The notes: generated by a model from the letters alone, not told the origin. A DNA stretch of 64,000 nucleotides from Halichondria panicea (GCF_963675165.1 NC_087379.1:4543442-4607441), one strand, 5' to 3'; shown: positions 48,901-60,057, numbered from the stretch's first letter. Numbers and translations are program-made.

Positions 48901-51900
48901 CACATCATCACTTCTATGTCACCACGCGTGGATTGTATGCCTGTGCTAACACTGTATTAGGGAACATTATCAGCATCATCATGGTCATACAAAATATCCC
49001 CTAGACCAAATAGTATGAGAGAACGAATACCAAGAAACTACAAAAACATTTGCACATGTGAATGACGTTGTAACGGATTGGAGTTATGCACTCACCAAAT
49101 TTCTTGTTTCTACGCTTTTTCGTGCTTTTCCTGGCCAATCCTAGCAACGTTTAATTTTCACATTGCAAATGTTAAATGTTTTTAGTTCGATAGTATAACT
49201 AGAGCCCATTCCTTGGTGCACTTGGTTTGTGCCGCCTAGCCATAATTATTATGTTTTGCCTACTCTATGTTGACCAACTAGGCTGATAAATTGTCTAGAT
49301 TACTTTTTGAGGCTTGTGCGTTCTAATAACGTAGCACATCATGGATAGTTGTCAAAAGTTACTGTATGCTCTCTCACTCTTGTAGGATGGGTGGACTCCA
49401 CTCTTGGTGGCAGCCAGGAGAGGTCATACTGAAAGTGTTAAAGAGCTGCTCTCCTCAGGAGCTGTGGTGGACCTGGCTGACAAGGTGAGTATCTGATACT
49501 AAACTGATGTGTCTATACACTGTAAAAAATAAAATATGCTGAGCACACTAAAATGTTGGTTAAAAGTGTGCAATACACGATATTTTAGTGGCAACAGCAC
49601 ACTTCATTTTTAAAGCGTAAGTAAAATGTTCGTAACCAACACATTATTGCTAGTGATGGTTGTGGGTGGTTGCTATGAGATCCCAGGCATTAACATTGAC
49701 ATGATTTACTAGTTTGATAGCCAGAAATTAATTACCATTACTTGTTCTTTTAAAACTCAGCATCACAAACAACGTCAATTTGTAGTTTCTCAGGCTTCAA
49801 TTCGCAATGATATTGAATGTGAAAACACACCCACAATTTCTTTAATAACAGGAAGTTAATACATGTATGATCATTCTATGCCTCAGTGTGTGTGTGTGTG
49901 TGTGTGTGCGTGCGTGTGTGTGTGTGTGCGTGCGTGCGCATGCGTGCGGACTGCTACAGCTGCTCACGGATCAAGTAAAAGCCTCTAAATACGTTATTTT
50001 AATTCGTTGATTTGCAAAATAATGCTTCGTTCTCGAGTTATGCCAAGTTTGCTTACTTGGAATGCCTTTTCAGAATAGTGATCGAGTAGCAAAACTTGTC
50101 CATGCATGCAGGGAGTGTTGCACTGTACTAGTTAGCTCTGCACTAGAACGCTAGCTATTGGTAGCCGCAAGAGTGAAAAGAGCTGAAAGGCTGTATGCTC
50201 GACTGATGCAGCAGCCATTAATTTTATACTTTGGACTTTGGCAACCTTTTTAGCAACAATCATGGTCGATCATTTCGAGTTTTTCTCGTGATTATACCTG
50301 CTTGTAAAAATGTTTATCATGATATCATGTGTGGATTATAGCATGTATATGTAGCTTTGACACATTTACCGAGGCATTTTGCACTCGCGGTGCTTTCATG
50401 GACAGGGGCGTAGGCAGGGGAGGTGCTTTGGGTACTTGAGCACCCCCCCCTGCCTGACTCTACTACATCTATATTAAAGCTTACTTGAAGATCCAGTTGA
50501 GCTCAGCACTCCAGATTTAGCTTGTTAGCTGCATATTGAACTAGCTATTTTAGCTATTCACCTAAGAGAGTAGTTTTTAGTTAGTAGCTGGACTCGCGTT
50601 ATGAAAGATATAAACATTTTGATTGCATGCTGGTTTTGCAAACTGCATGGAAGGTCACATAGGGTTCAGCTATTCACTTCTTGCATAATTGCATGCAGGC
50701 TGTATGCATGGGTGGAGCTCAAGATAATAATTAACGTTCAGCTAACTTCCTTTTATATCTATGAGCTAGCTAGCTGCCTTGTACAGTGCATAGAGGACTG
50801 CACTCATCATCAGACATCCAAGGGCCTTGAGAGACTTGCCAATACTGACCTCCATATGTATGCCCCTTCAGGCTTGCACAGTTGCAGCCCCTTGTTTCTT
50901 TGATAATGTTATCCTGAGATTATCATGAGTCTGTGCCTGTAAGGCCCCCAATTGAGATGGACAAAGGAGCCTGCAAAGGAGGCTTTGCTAAGTATGTAGG
51001 CTTCTCCATGTATTGGGCCACGCCCAACTATGCATATAACGTCACCAATAAGAGGTGTGGTTTCTGGTCAACCAAATTTCGGCGCTTCGTGCCCTCTTTT
51101 AGCACCCCCTTCCCTAAAGTCCTGGCTACGCCCCTGATGGACGCTGCAAAAAGTTATAATAACACAAATAGTTGCATTATGTTCGTTGCCAATCCTCTTC
51201 CTTTAGATTTATGACAAATGCTCTCATGCACTCTTGTAGCTTGGGTATACTCCACTCTGCTGGGCAGCCAGGAATGGTCACACAGACTGTGTTAGAGTGC
51301 TGCTCTCCAAAGGAGCCATGGTGAACCTAGCTGGTGAGGTGAGTATCTGATTGTGTATTTATAATTATAGGCAGTATACCATCACATCATTTGCTATGAT
51401 AGCCAGTAATTTATGAGTACTGAGCACCATACACTTTACTTCGTGTGCTGCATTCCTCCTGTGCATTTTAATGTCTTAAACTGACTCACCAGTCCAGAGG
51501 GGTGTATGTTGTCTATTTATAAAGGAAAGGGGTTGGAAACAGAAGTAATTTACGTGATTATTTACATTTCGTTTTACGTAGTATAAAGCCCTGGTGCATG
51601 TGTGCCCCTTTTAAGAAACACTGCTAGCATTATGTTTGCCTACTTACCTTTGCTAATTTTGTGTCTATATTGACCAATTGACCAATTAACTGGACGAGTA
51701 AAATCTTTTAGTTAAAATAATGTATAGTCTAATAACATAGTGCATCATGGATAGTTGCTGCAAATCCCGTTCAATTACGGTCTATCGTGTGCACAAATGT
51801 CTTGTTAAAAGTTACGGTATGCTCTCACTCTTGTAGCGTGGGTGGACTCCACTCTGGGGGGCAGCCAGTGGAGGTCACACTGGCTGTGTTAGAGAGCTGC

Positions 51901-54900
51901 TCTCCTCAGAAGCCATATTAGACCTGGCTGACAAGGTGAGTATCTGATACTAACAGGCAGCATATTCGTAATCATCACTAAAATTATTTGCATGCATGTA
52001 GCCGGCATTTTCATGCATTTCATGCTTGAAAATGATCCACATATAGGTTGGAGGATGCATGGGCTTTAGGGCACTATAGGGTACATTGGATTTTGTTTTC
52101 CATGCATGTACACCCTACAAGGCATTTGAATGACTCTTGTGTTTGCTCTTGGAGCAGTGAATGTCTGTATTGCATCAGGAGTCATACACTCCTGATTGCA
52201 TTCATACTGGGTTGTCACTGTCTCCACTCTTGCAGGATGGGTACACTCCACTCATGTTGGCAGCTTACAATGGACAGGAAGATACTGTTAAAGAGCTTCT
52301 CTCGTCAGGCGCTTCAATTATCAGCACTAATAAAGTGAGCACAGATACTTTATATGGTACATGTACATGTACATAGTTGCATATACATAATGAACAGCTT
52401 TACATGTACTGTACCGTACCCTTGCGAAAATACACCCACCCTTTTCTGCAAGAAGTTTAGGCTTATTAGGGGACTGGGCGTTTAATCGCGAATGGCGAGT
52501 TTTTATTTAAATATACGCCCACTCGCGGCCTCAAATCGAGGTTTAAGCTTATACTTTGCCTATGACAATTCTTTATTGTATTTTCATTTTAGTAAGAACA
52601 TTTCATTGACAACAACAATGTTATAAATTAATGCATGAGTATGATTAAAGCATGACAAGAGAATGAACATGAATAAGTGGACTCTGACTCTGTTCGTTGC
52701 TTGTGTCGATGTCAGATGCAGCATAAACTTCCCAAAGGAGGATGGTAGGTCATACTCCTACAGAGCAGCTATCAGGTACTTTGTTTCAGAAAACCAAGGC
52801 AAGGCAACGTGCAAAATTGGCCTGTGTGATAACTTTCTTGGACTTTGTGTTTTCTTTTCCCTGCATGTATGTAATCTTGTAGGACTACTTGTTCCCTGCA
52901 TATACATCTTCAAGGGCAAACAGATCCTTACAGAGAAAGTTATATGTCTAATCTTGGTCCAGCAAGGAGTATAGTCTAAGACTCCTACTAGCTACTACCT
53001 AAAACTTCACTATTAATTTTAGTAAACATGTGGCATTCAGCTACTGCGCATGCTCAACTCTTCATTCTGGGTGGGCTTATAATCGAGTGAAAATACCGTC
53101 GTGCAAGAACTTCGAAGCAAAAGAGGGGATGGGCGTTTATTCAAGATGGGTATATTTTCGCGAGGGTACGGTATACCTATACCTCAGTTGCTGTCATTTG
53201 TACCTATAGTACCCGACTAGAAAAACGTTGCCCAGGGGAAACACCAAAACATGTGAAAATGAAAGCACCGTGGGATCACTTCAGCTGCAAATACATGTAC
53301 AGTGCATCCAGTTTAGAGAGTAGATTACCACAAATAAATTATGTGAGTGGCTGTACTTGATATCTTTTGATTGGTTAAGAAATGGTGCTGATACCATTGT
53401 GTATAGGTGAATGAATAAGCTACAATATATCCCAAAAATTATGAAAACATGAGGTGGTGGGTCGTGGGTTTGGGGGGATTAATAAGAACAACAGTAAATA
53501 ATTATTGTTGTAGTGGGTAATCGGTTAAAGTAATAAAACACTAACCTTAAACAGTTAAGGTCTCAGACTTTATAAGACAATTGTTTGATGGTTTAGATAT
53601 CCTGGCTATCCTTCATGAGTCTTATATATGTTCACAGTGCCTATAATTCATGATTTACTGGTTTTCAGGTGTACTTTTCAGGGAAAAATTTGAGGCCACG
53701 CCAACTTCCGGTCACCACACCCTATATTGTTTGTTGTTCGTGCCTATAGCGATGTACTCCTGGCAATGTGCATTGACAGGCAACTCTATATAACTTGGTA
53801 TGCTGGTTTGAAATTGTGGACCGTATCCATAGAACACTATAGAAACCACAAAAGTAACGAATAGATCAAGACATCAACAGCTGCAAACCACACAACCAAT
53901 GATGGAGCTGGATGCACTGTATGTAGATCTATCTCAAACGCCTCGGGTAATAAAGCTACTAGCTATGCTAATACACACATGATACATGTATCATGATGCA
54001 CACGTTTGTACTAAATTTGCTGCATGCAAAACTCGGAATGATCGACCATGATTGTTGCTAAAAAGGATCGATGCCAAAGTCCAAGTCTAGAATCAATGGC
54101 TGCATCAGCAGAGCCTTGCAGCTCTCTTCTCACTCTTGTAGCCAGTGCAGAGCTAACTACTATATTATAGAGTAGCAACACTGTATAGACAAGTTTTGCT
54201 CTTCTGAAAAGGCGATGACATAATTATTTTCACAGGTAGATTTGTTTGTGTTTTTACAGTTTTGTACATTTGCTGGTATAATTTTTTGCGAAATGTCGAT
54301 CTGGATACATTAAACAAGAGGGCGGCCAATTATTTGCGAGTACTAATTTTTGCGATTTTACTCTCATTCGCAGAAATAGCAGAATTAATACACGCGAAAA
54401 TATGTCACCTTAAACGAGCATGCTGACTATAAAAAGGTGTGCTGTGGGCAGCTCCGACCGGAAGCAACCAAAAAATGACAAAATGGCAACAATGAATTTT
54501 CTTGAGTCTTGCAAAAAGACGCCCTTGACAGTTATAATGCACATTCTTTACATTTTTACATTCTTCTTTTGATACGCCTTCTTCCGCTCTCTCACAAGAT
54601 AGTAGACACAAACTAAAAACAAAAAATGGCTGTCAAAAGTATTTCAAGAAGTCTGTTCTCAACCTCAAAAGAAGCCTACTGGGGGTTCCACAGGAGCTAA
54701 AATTCGAGACTGAAGATACCAAGCAAGTCTTTGTAGGTATAATTGACAGTGCTAAGCGCAGTCTTGCTGCCAGAGATTCATTGGCCCAACATGAGGATCT
54801 GACAAACTGATGCTATTGTTGAAGATGTGGACATAAATAACTCAAGTAAGTAGTCCATAGGTCTATAGTAAAGTTAGTAGTCTAGCATAATGTAATGTGA

Positions 54901-55061
54901 CTTTATCAACCTGCGAACGCTTTTTCGCTTTTTAACATTTGCATTTTATTTTTAACGAAGAGGAGAGTTGAAAGTCTGTAGGGAAGGACCTTTCTATTTG
55001 CAGTTTGTTCGTTCATATGTACAGTCATTATGCCTCAGTTGGGCATGCGCAAGGTATACGG

Positions 55062-55097
<36 letters not shown>

Positions 55098-58000
55098 CGA
55101 CTGTTACAGCTGCTCGATGATAAATGAAGCTCGAAGAGTTTCTGTATAATTATTGTAGGCTGCTAATCATAATTATTTCTTGGATTGCAATTAGTTGGGT
55201 TTGCAAAATAATGCTTATGATTATGTTTGCTTACTTTGAAAGCTAGTACAACTTGTGTGTAGCAAAATAGGGGAATAACGAGAGAATAAAGTAAAATTAA
55301 GCATTATCCACCAGGGCCAATGAATCCATCTAAAATGAAATTATATGTACAGTGTATTTATTAATAATGGTACTGCATGTAGCTTCATTGCCTACACTGA
55401 GGCATCATCACCATTTCAGTAACATTCATTTTTTTCTCAGGTCGCGTTGAAGGACGCTTTGAAGGACTGCGACTGCCTTTGCTTGTTGACAGTCTCCCTG
55501 GGTACACCATCAACCTATGTAGAAAATGTAAATATTACTTCTCAGTGTATATCTAGCAATTATATCCCTAGCTCTTTTCTAGGGGGAGGAGAGCCTCACT
55601 GTCTGGTGGCATACACTCCACTTGCCCTATTAAGTAAAGAATTTGTTTGATATAGATGTACTGATATTCATATAAATTCTTTTTCAGAATCGAACTTTTG
55701 GTGAATTTCCACAATGGCACATTTTCAATGCCGTCTATTATGCAAGAAAGCAAGCTTCCTAACTCTTCCACAACGTTCATTGGAGTATGCTCACTGTAGC
55801 TGACCTGGAGCTGAAAATATCTTTAGCCTTTTGCTGTATCTATACATGAAGTATTTGTCAGCCATTTATGATAATAATTTTATTTCTTTGTTTCTGCTTC
55901 TGGTAAAAAAGAAAAACTACCAAGAATGTATTTCCCTTCCCTTTGTGTATATTTTTGAATGTTCACAGTGTGTAGTGAATGGGTTCTGAGCGCTTTTACG
56001 CAAGAGAAAAAAAGAGCTCGTTATTACACAGCCAATAATCCACGGGCCTGTATGCAGATGTAATCGCCCACGGCCTGCTTACATCCTGGAACCACAGGCC
56101 CGTTACAGCACGTACATCCTGTCCTGAATACAGACCGTAAATAACGGGCCTGTTTCAGCCTGTACCACCCACGTCCTGCTTACAGCCAGTGTATGCACAT
56201 GTGCAGAGAGAAAGTTACTTAGCTACGAAATGAAACGGCCCGTGGACTTTTGGCTGTGTAAGGCTTGAATGGAAATGTTGGGGTCAAAAGTCGCGCCCAC
56301 AAAGTCCAAGAAAGTTATCACACAGGCCAATTTTGCAGGTTACCTTGCCTTGGTTTTCTGAAACAAAGTACCTGGTAGCTGCTCTGTAGGAGTATGACCT
56401 ACCATCCTTTGGGAAGTTTCTGCTACATCTGACATCGACATAAGTGACAAGCAACGAATAGAGTCAGAGTCCACTTCTTCATGTTCATTCTCTTGTCATG
56501 CTTTAATCATACATGCTATAACATTGTTGTTGTCAATGAAATGTTCATACTATGTATTAAAATATAAATAAATAAAGAATTGTCATAGAGCAAAGTGTAA
56601 ACCTCGATTTAAGGCTGCGGATGGGCGTATATTCGAATGAAAACTTGCCGTTTGCGATTAAACGCCCAGTCCCCTAATAAGCCTAAACTTCTTGCAGAAA
56701 AGGGTGGACGTATTTTCGCGAGGGTAGGGTACCGGTAGAAGCCTATAGAAACTCTTACTTGCACTTCATTGATCTTTGAGCAGTTGTAGCAGTCTACACA
56801 CAAACACACTACCCCGTATACCTTGCATGCGCATGCGTACCGAGGGAATCCGTTACATTTTCTGCGAAACATTTGAGTTCACTGGAAGTTTTTTTACGCT
56901 ATTTGGTAATTTTTTTGGCCAATCCTAGCAAATTTTCAATTGCTGGTATATAGGGTGATATTTTAATTTCCCACGTACAGTTATATAGGCCTTGGCATAA
57001 AACTCAGTGAATTTGTTGCTGGCTAGTAGCTTGAGTTTTACAAGTAGAGATTAGATAACCAAGGCTCAGATGTTGACAGTGATCCTATCCTGAATGCAGG
57101 CACAGAATACTTATTAAACACTCTAAAATAGAATTACACTAAAAACAATAATATCTCAAAATCTAAGTGATGGTTGAAATTGGTTGAAAAGCTATTTCAC
57201 ATCAACATAAGCCTACAATCAACCAGCCTGATCTTAGAAACGTCAAGTGTATTTCTTGAAAGATACACGCCAAATCAAATCCACTATCCAGGCTTGTTGA
57301 GCGGAGCCCGACCGTCCCTGACGGGAGGTAGGGTTTCAAGCTTATGGGATTTGTCTTTGTTGCAGCGAAAATCAGATTGCAGCATTTCTAATGTGGTCGG
57401 TGTCACGTCCGGTTGCACAACCGCAAGCAAGGTAAAATCATAGTAAAATTGGTTAACACCCACTTCAGAATAATAATATTCATAGCTTATTCATAGCTGC
57501 TATCACATCCAGCAAGACAAATCCTGACATAGGCTTGAAACCCGACCTCCTGCCAGGGACGGTCGGGCTTCGCCCAACTATATCCAGGCCTGGTATTGAT
57601 TGTATCTGCATGGGCGTGGTTAGGAACCAAAAAAACAAAAGTAGAGAAATTTACAAAAACAACACACCTGTCGACAAGGGCCGGTAGTGTTGGTCCTACC
57701 TACTATAACTTATATATAGTCCATCACAAAGGGCAATGATTGATAGCAAGAGACTTGCCATACTATGTTGAAAACCGGGCAAAGACGTTTCTTCCTTCTG
57801 ACAAGAGCTGGGCCTGTTCTGCAATGAGAGTGGGGCCTTCTTGTGAAGCAAGACAATGTGTACGTTAATCTGAACTTGCCATAGCTAGCTAGCTAGACAA
57901 TCTATGGCTAGATTTTAGTAACTTGAGAGCATATACACGGAGCTAAATTACGGTATTACAGGGAAATATGACAGGAAACAAAGTGTGAAGAATCTCTGCT

Positions 58001-59874
58001 TTTGTTTCCAGTTCCTGCCACGCCCAGATACAATCAATACCAGGCCATATTTTTCAACTTCATTGTATTAAAAAAAATCAGCCGGGGACCGAGGGCATTT
58101 TAAGTATTATTTAGAACACACCTAGCCAAGATTAAGTGTTTTAATCTGCGTGCCGAGGATGGCCTCGAGGTTAACGTGGTGCTCGAGGCGCAGCCGAGTG
58201 CATTACGTAACCGAGAGGCCATCCGAGTGCACCAGCATTAAAACACGTGACTTGGCTAGGTGTGTTCTAAAGGATTTAGTGCTGTCACGTGAGCTCTAGC
58301 CTCGTGGCAGCTAGATCTAGCTACATTTTAAATCAGTTGCTGGTGGCTAGCTAGCTAGCTAGACGTAATAGCAAGTTTTAGTAGGTTTGTAGATCCAGTA
58401 ACTGATGCAAAGGAGAAGGAGATACGATCTAAAGCTATCTGGACTGACTGGGCATGTTCTCGACTTATTTCTCCTGCTGACCAACAGTCCCGATCCCACT
58501 ACTGGATATGCCTCCAGCTGATCTGGCTTACTGGATGGGAAACTTTGTGCGCAAACTATATGGCAATGAGTATCTGGTTTGCTCTTTTGGAAAGCTATGA
58601 TATTCGAAGCACCTTTGATGAAACGATTATATGGATCTGGCTTAGGTACAGGTATGTACATCTTCGAAGCAAGCTGAGCCTATTTCTCCAGACGAAAAAG
58701 CGATGCTATGGTCAAGTCAGCAATTCGGTACACATGAAACAAGTCGAAACAATAACATTCAACTTTCTAATACTTTTCAGCTTTGCTTGTGTATGTATTT
58801 AATCTGCTTGTATTATTATTATAATTATGATGACATTCAGATTCAATCTGCTTGTATTATGATTGTTTGATAAAAAGTGTGCATTAACAAACCAACTTAA
58901 AGCACACTTAAGTGTGGATTAAGTTATTTAATCCATGGTCACCTGACTACTTTCAGATAAGCTGATTGGCTGGAGATCATGTGATCAGCACTAAGTATAG
59001 CATATATACCTGAGAATGGAAAGTTAGAGGTTTGTAGCACTCACTGCTACATTAAAATACGGTGTGTCCTCATTCAAAGGGCCACAAGATATTGCGACGT
59101 TGCATGGAATTTGTATAAAACGCCCACATCTCAAGTGGCTCTATACATGCATGCACTAAAAAAAAAAAAACAGTGTGGTTAGGATTGCGGAAGCATATGT
59201 GGTAGAATTTCTGCCGCCTGCCTAGCCATACATGGTCATGTCAATCCACACAGTTACAAGTGTTTGTGACGTGCTCAGACAATAACATATTTATAATTAT
59301 GGTGTGTATAGTTGTCTTACTCCCTTCATGTGCATGCATGCACGTATGGCTGCTTATGTAAACAGCAATTCGCACATTCAAGGAAATGTTGTGGCTGTTT
59401 CCTGATACTATGCATAGTAAGACGCTCCATCCTCTTTGCCAGTAATTAATTTGTCAACAAAGTACATGTCATACGCATTAGACCACTGTATATACCTCTT
59501 ACAATGTACGTCTCGTCCCTTCATATGATAATGCATCATCACAGCGTGGACAGACTGCTCTGATGCTGGCCAAGGAATCTCTGATGCTGGCCAAGGAATT
59601 AGGTTTTTCAAAAATAATACAGCTTCTAGAGGAAGCTGCTGGAGCACATGTGAGTCTCAATAATGCATACATAGCCTCGATTCCAGGCCGATTAAAATAC
59701 AGCCTGGTATACTTATTGCATGGTGATAGTGCGCATACGTTACTCCAGAATCTCGGGAATCCCTTTCTCTCATCTATTTTATATCAATGTACATCAGCTT
59801 AGCTCTCTATTGCGTTGTTCCAGAAGGCTTTCACACAGTCTGAAGCCAGAAGAGGCTCTCATCTACCTCTATGA
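42918..59874 (+). CDS. Ankyrin-repeat protein, one repeat per exon
   Basis: Proposed exons: 42918-43007, 46244-46342, 49386-49484, 51240-51338, 51837-51935, 52236-52334, 59545-59649 and 59824-59874. All are phase 0 and give 246 residues. Exon 1 encodes the N-cap (MDIHNAACDGNLNDV). Each of the five central exons is exactly 99 bp and encodes one 33-residue ankyrin repeat of the form DGWTPLLxAAxxGHTxxVKELLSSGA. Exon 7 has a final repeat (GQTALMLAKE, GFSKIIQLLEE) with an in-frame 18-bp duplication. The last exon (KAFTQSEARRGSHLPL, stop) is the least certain. Acceptors share CTCTCACTCTTGTAG-like ends, pointing to exon duplication with flanks. More exons could be hidden in the 7.2-kb gap before 59545. 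Ankyrin repeats bind partner proteins; no other domain shows its role. Confidence 0.8.
43252..43489. mobile_element. hAT-like MITE in ankyrin intron 1
   Basis: The ends CAGTGGCGGATCCAGA and TCTGGATCCGCCACTG are exact inverted repeats, the sequence type seen in hAT MITEs. ATGTG flanks it at 43247-43251 and 43490-43494. Length is 238 bp. Adjacent inner words GGAACCCCCCC / GGAACCTTCC loosely extend the terminal repeat. Confidence 0.9.
43939..44151. mobile_element. MITE with readable 7-bp target-site duplication (copy 2)
   Basis: Same family as 24573-24790. It begins CAAGGGTGTATAAAAGAAG and ends CTTCTTTTATACGCCCTTG, with GTAATAC at 43932-43938 and 44152-44158. It is 213 bp long and about 90% similar to copy 1 by eye. 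Confidence 0.92.
44571..45068. mobile_element. 498-bp MITE with 7-bp target-site duplication
   Basis: The ends CATAGATTGAATACGGAGAG, followed by GGATTGGAAACGGAAGTA, and TACTTCC-like CTTCCGTTTCCAATCCCTCT with TATTCAATCTATG form ~38-bp terminal repeats. CTGCCAC flanks it at 44564-44570 and 45069-45075. A second copy in opposite orientation runs off the window at 63677. No coding potential. Confidence 0.88.
45290..45530 (+). repeat. Dispersed repeat with CG-rich head and GT-rich segment
   Basis: Order of words: TATGCCTCGGTGCGCATGCA, CAAGCGAGGTATACACGGTA, a GTGTGTCTGTCTGTG run, AGACTGCTACAGCTGC, then GCAAAATAATGCTTCG, TTTCGAGTTATGCC and TTACTTGGAATGCCGTTGCA. Similar arrays in the same orientation are at 49870-50075 and 55028-55230, and inverted at about 56745-56860. 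The family, perhaps SINE-like or a LINE 3' piece, is not identified. Confidence 0.8.
46036..46105. repeat. Perfect 34-bp-arm palindrome
   Basis: GAAAATTGACTCGTGAAAAT with TACCGTATTTACTT is followed after only two bases (TC) by its exact reverse complement. The inner word TACCGTAT matches the terminus of several MITEs here, so it may be two abutting element ends or a tiny MITE. It lies just upstream of ankyrin exon 2. Confidence 0.9.
46616..47022. mobile_element. pogo/Tigger-type MITE with TA target site
   Basis: The left end CAGTAGAACCTCGCTAATCC and the right end GGATTAGCAAGGTTCTACTG are inverted, and TA lies on both sides (46614-46615, 47023-47024). Length is 407 bp, in ankyrin intron 2. 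Confidence 0.9.
47050..48680. other. Intronic stretch without a recognisable feature
   Basis: Part of ankyrin intron 2. Short words such as CGGAGGTT and AGAGAGGTGGTC recur in the 47430-47830 part (GTTATAGAGAGGTGG, GGAGTAGAGAGGCGG, CTTCGGAGATGG), suggesting an old internally repetitive element. No exon was supported. Confidence 0.4.
48682..49191. mobile_element. MITE with ~100-bp terminal inverted repeats
   Basis: The left arm (ATCAAACTAAAAAACATTTG, CGTTGCTAGGATTGGCCAGG, GCGTAGAAACAAGAAATT) is inverted as AATTTCTTGTTTCTACGC / CCTGGCCAATCCTAGCAACG / AAATGTTTTTAGTTCGAT on the right. The centre, about 280 bp, has no gene. Confidence 0.88.
49870..50075 (+). repeat. Dispersed repeat, second good copy
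   Basis: It matches the 45290-45530 copy: TGCCTCAGTG, a long GTGTGTGTG/GTGCGTGCG run, GGACTGCTACAGCTGCTCAC, GCAAAATAATGCTTCG, TCTCGAGTTATGCC and TTACTTGGAATGCC. It is in ankyrin intron 3. The following ~170 bp (CTAGCTATTGGTAGC, GAGTGAAAAGAG) also match the 45580-45660 region. Confidence 0.8.
50403..51136. mobile_element. 734-bp hAT-like element with 5-bp target-site duplication
   Basis: The left end CAGGGGCGTAGGCAGGGG and the right end CCTGGCTACGCCCCTG are imperfect inverted repeats. ATGGA flanks it at 50398-50402 and 51137-51141. GAGCACCCCC near the left end and TTAGCACCCCC near the right end are in the same orientation. No transposase is seen; the longest frames are short and unsupported. 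The window's first 82 bases are the right end of another copy. Confidence 0.88.
52414..53172. mobile_element. TACCGTACCC-ended TIR element
   Basis: The ends TACCGTACCCTTGCGAAAAT and ATTTTCGCGAGGGTACGGTA are inverted. The left ~440 bp recurs in reverse complement at about 56290-56735. It carries a partial frame (FPKEDGRSYSYRAAIRYFVS at about 52727-52787) that looks coding-like but is not open across the element. In the last large ankyrin intron. Confidence 0.85.
54640..54855 (+). pseudogene. Coding-like relic, unknown family
   Basis: One frame reads KYFKKSVLNLKRSLLGVPQE and continues to AKRSLAARDSLAQHEDLTN before a TGA. One base later another frame continues with TDAIVEDVDINNS up to a good donor (AA|GTAAGTAG at about 54845). 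This looks like a decayed exon with a 1-bp shift. The family is not recognised. It lies in the last large ankyrin intron. Confidence 0.35.
55028..55230 (+). repeat. Dispersed repeat, third copy
   Basis: TTATGCCTCAGTTGGGCATG, CGCAAGGTATACGGTAGTG, a (GT)n run, GACTGTTACAGCTGCTCGAT and GCAAAATAATGCTTATG match the 45290 copy. The (GT)n run here is pure and may vary in length. Confidence 0.75.
56290..56735. mobile_element. Partial inverted copy of the 52414 element
   Basis: Reverse complement of about 52408-52850. Matching words include AGGAGTATGACCTACCATCC, GCATGACAAGAG-type sequence, CAGTCCCCTAATAAGCCTAA and TTTTCGCGAGGGTA. The other end of the element is missing at this locus. With the first copy it forms a 440-bp inverted repeat 3.9 kb apart. 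Confidence 0.85.
56745..56860 (-). repeat. Dispersed repeat, inverted copy
   Basis: Reads, on the minus strand, CGGTACGCATGCGCATGCAAGG, TATACGGGGTAGTGTG, GTAGACTGCTACAACTGCTC and GATCAATGAAGTGCAAGTAAGAGTTTCTATAG-like words in the same order as the 45290 copy. It adjoins the end of the partial element at 56290-56735. Confidence 0.7.
57285..57590. mobile_element. Small inverted-repeat element
   Basis: TATCCAGGCTTGTTGAGCGG with GAGCCCGACCGTCCCTGACG (left) is answered by CCAGGGACGGTCGGGCTTCG and CCAACTATATCCAGGCC (right). The arms are about 60 bp with several mismatches. It abuts the next hairpin element. Confidence 0.75.
57585..58047. mobile_element. Inverted-repeat element, CCAGGCCTGGTATTG ends
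   Basis: CCAGGCCTGGTATTGATTGT, then ATCTGCATGGGCGTGG (left), is answered by CCACGCCCAGATACAATCAA and TACCAGGCC (right). The centre has no gene. Confidence 0.8.
58111..58270. mobile_element. 160-bp palindromic MITE
   Basis: TTAGAACACACCTAGCCAAG (left) and CTTGGCTAGGTGTGTTCTAA (right) are exact inverted repeats. The inner words GAGGATGGCCTCGAGGTTA / TAACCGAGAGGCCATCCGA extend the palindrome almost to the centre. Confidence 0.88.
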
Positions 59875-60057
59875 CGGTTGTATGGTCAGGATGTCTTACC
59901 TTGGATATGTACAGGCTATGGGAAGTGTATGGTGCCTCTTAACTGCTATATACTTGCACAAAGACAACCCGGCTATAGGACCAACGTAGATGAGAGACTC
60001 TTCTGTCTTCAAACTAGTGTTCAAGCCTTCTAGACCAACACAATAGATGGCATAAGC

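Noticed and set aside
52663-52974. 103-codon frame with a coding-like start
   Set aside because: Part of a repeated TIR element; the inverted copy does not preserve the frame, so no gene is claimed.
55440-55800. Possible exons (RVEGRFEGLRLPLLVDSLPG and a following frame) in the last ankyrin intron
   Set aside because: The first has a good acceptor and donor, but no in-frame partner could be joined without a stop, so it was left out as a probable relic.
58359-58802. Overlapping open frames of 85-100 codons on both strands
   Set aside because: No splice support or family similarity; the sense and antisense frames are equally featureless.
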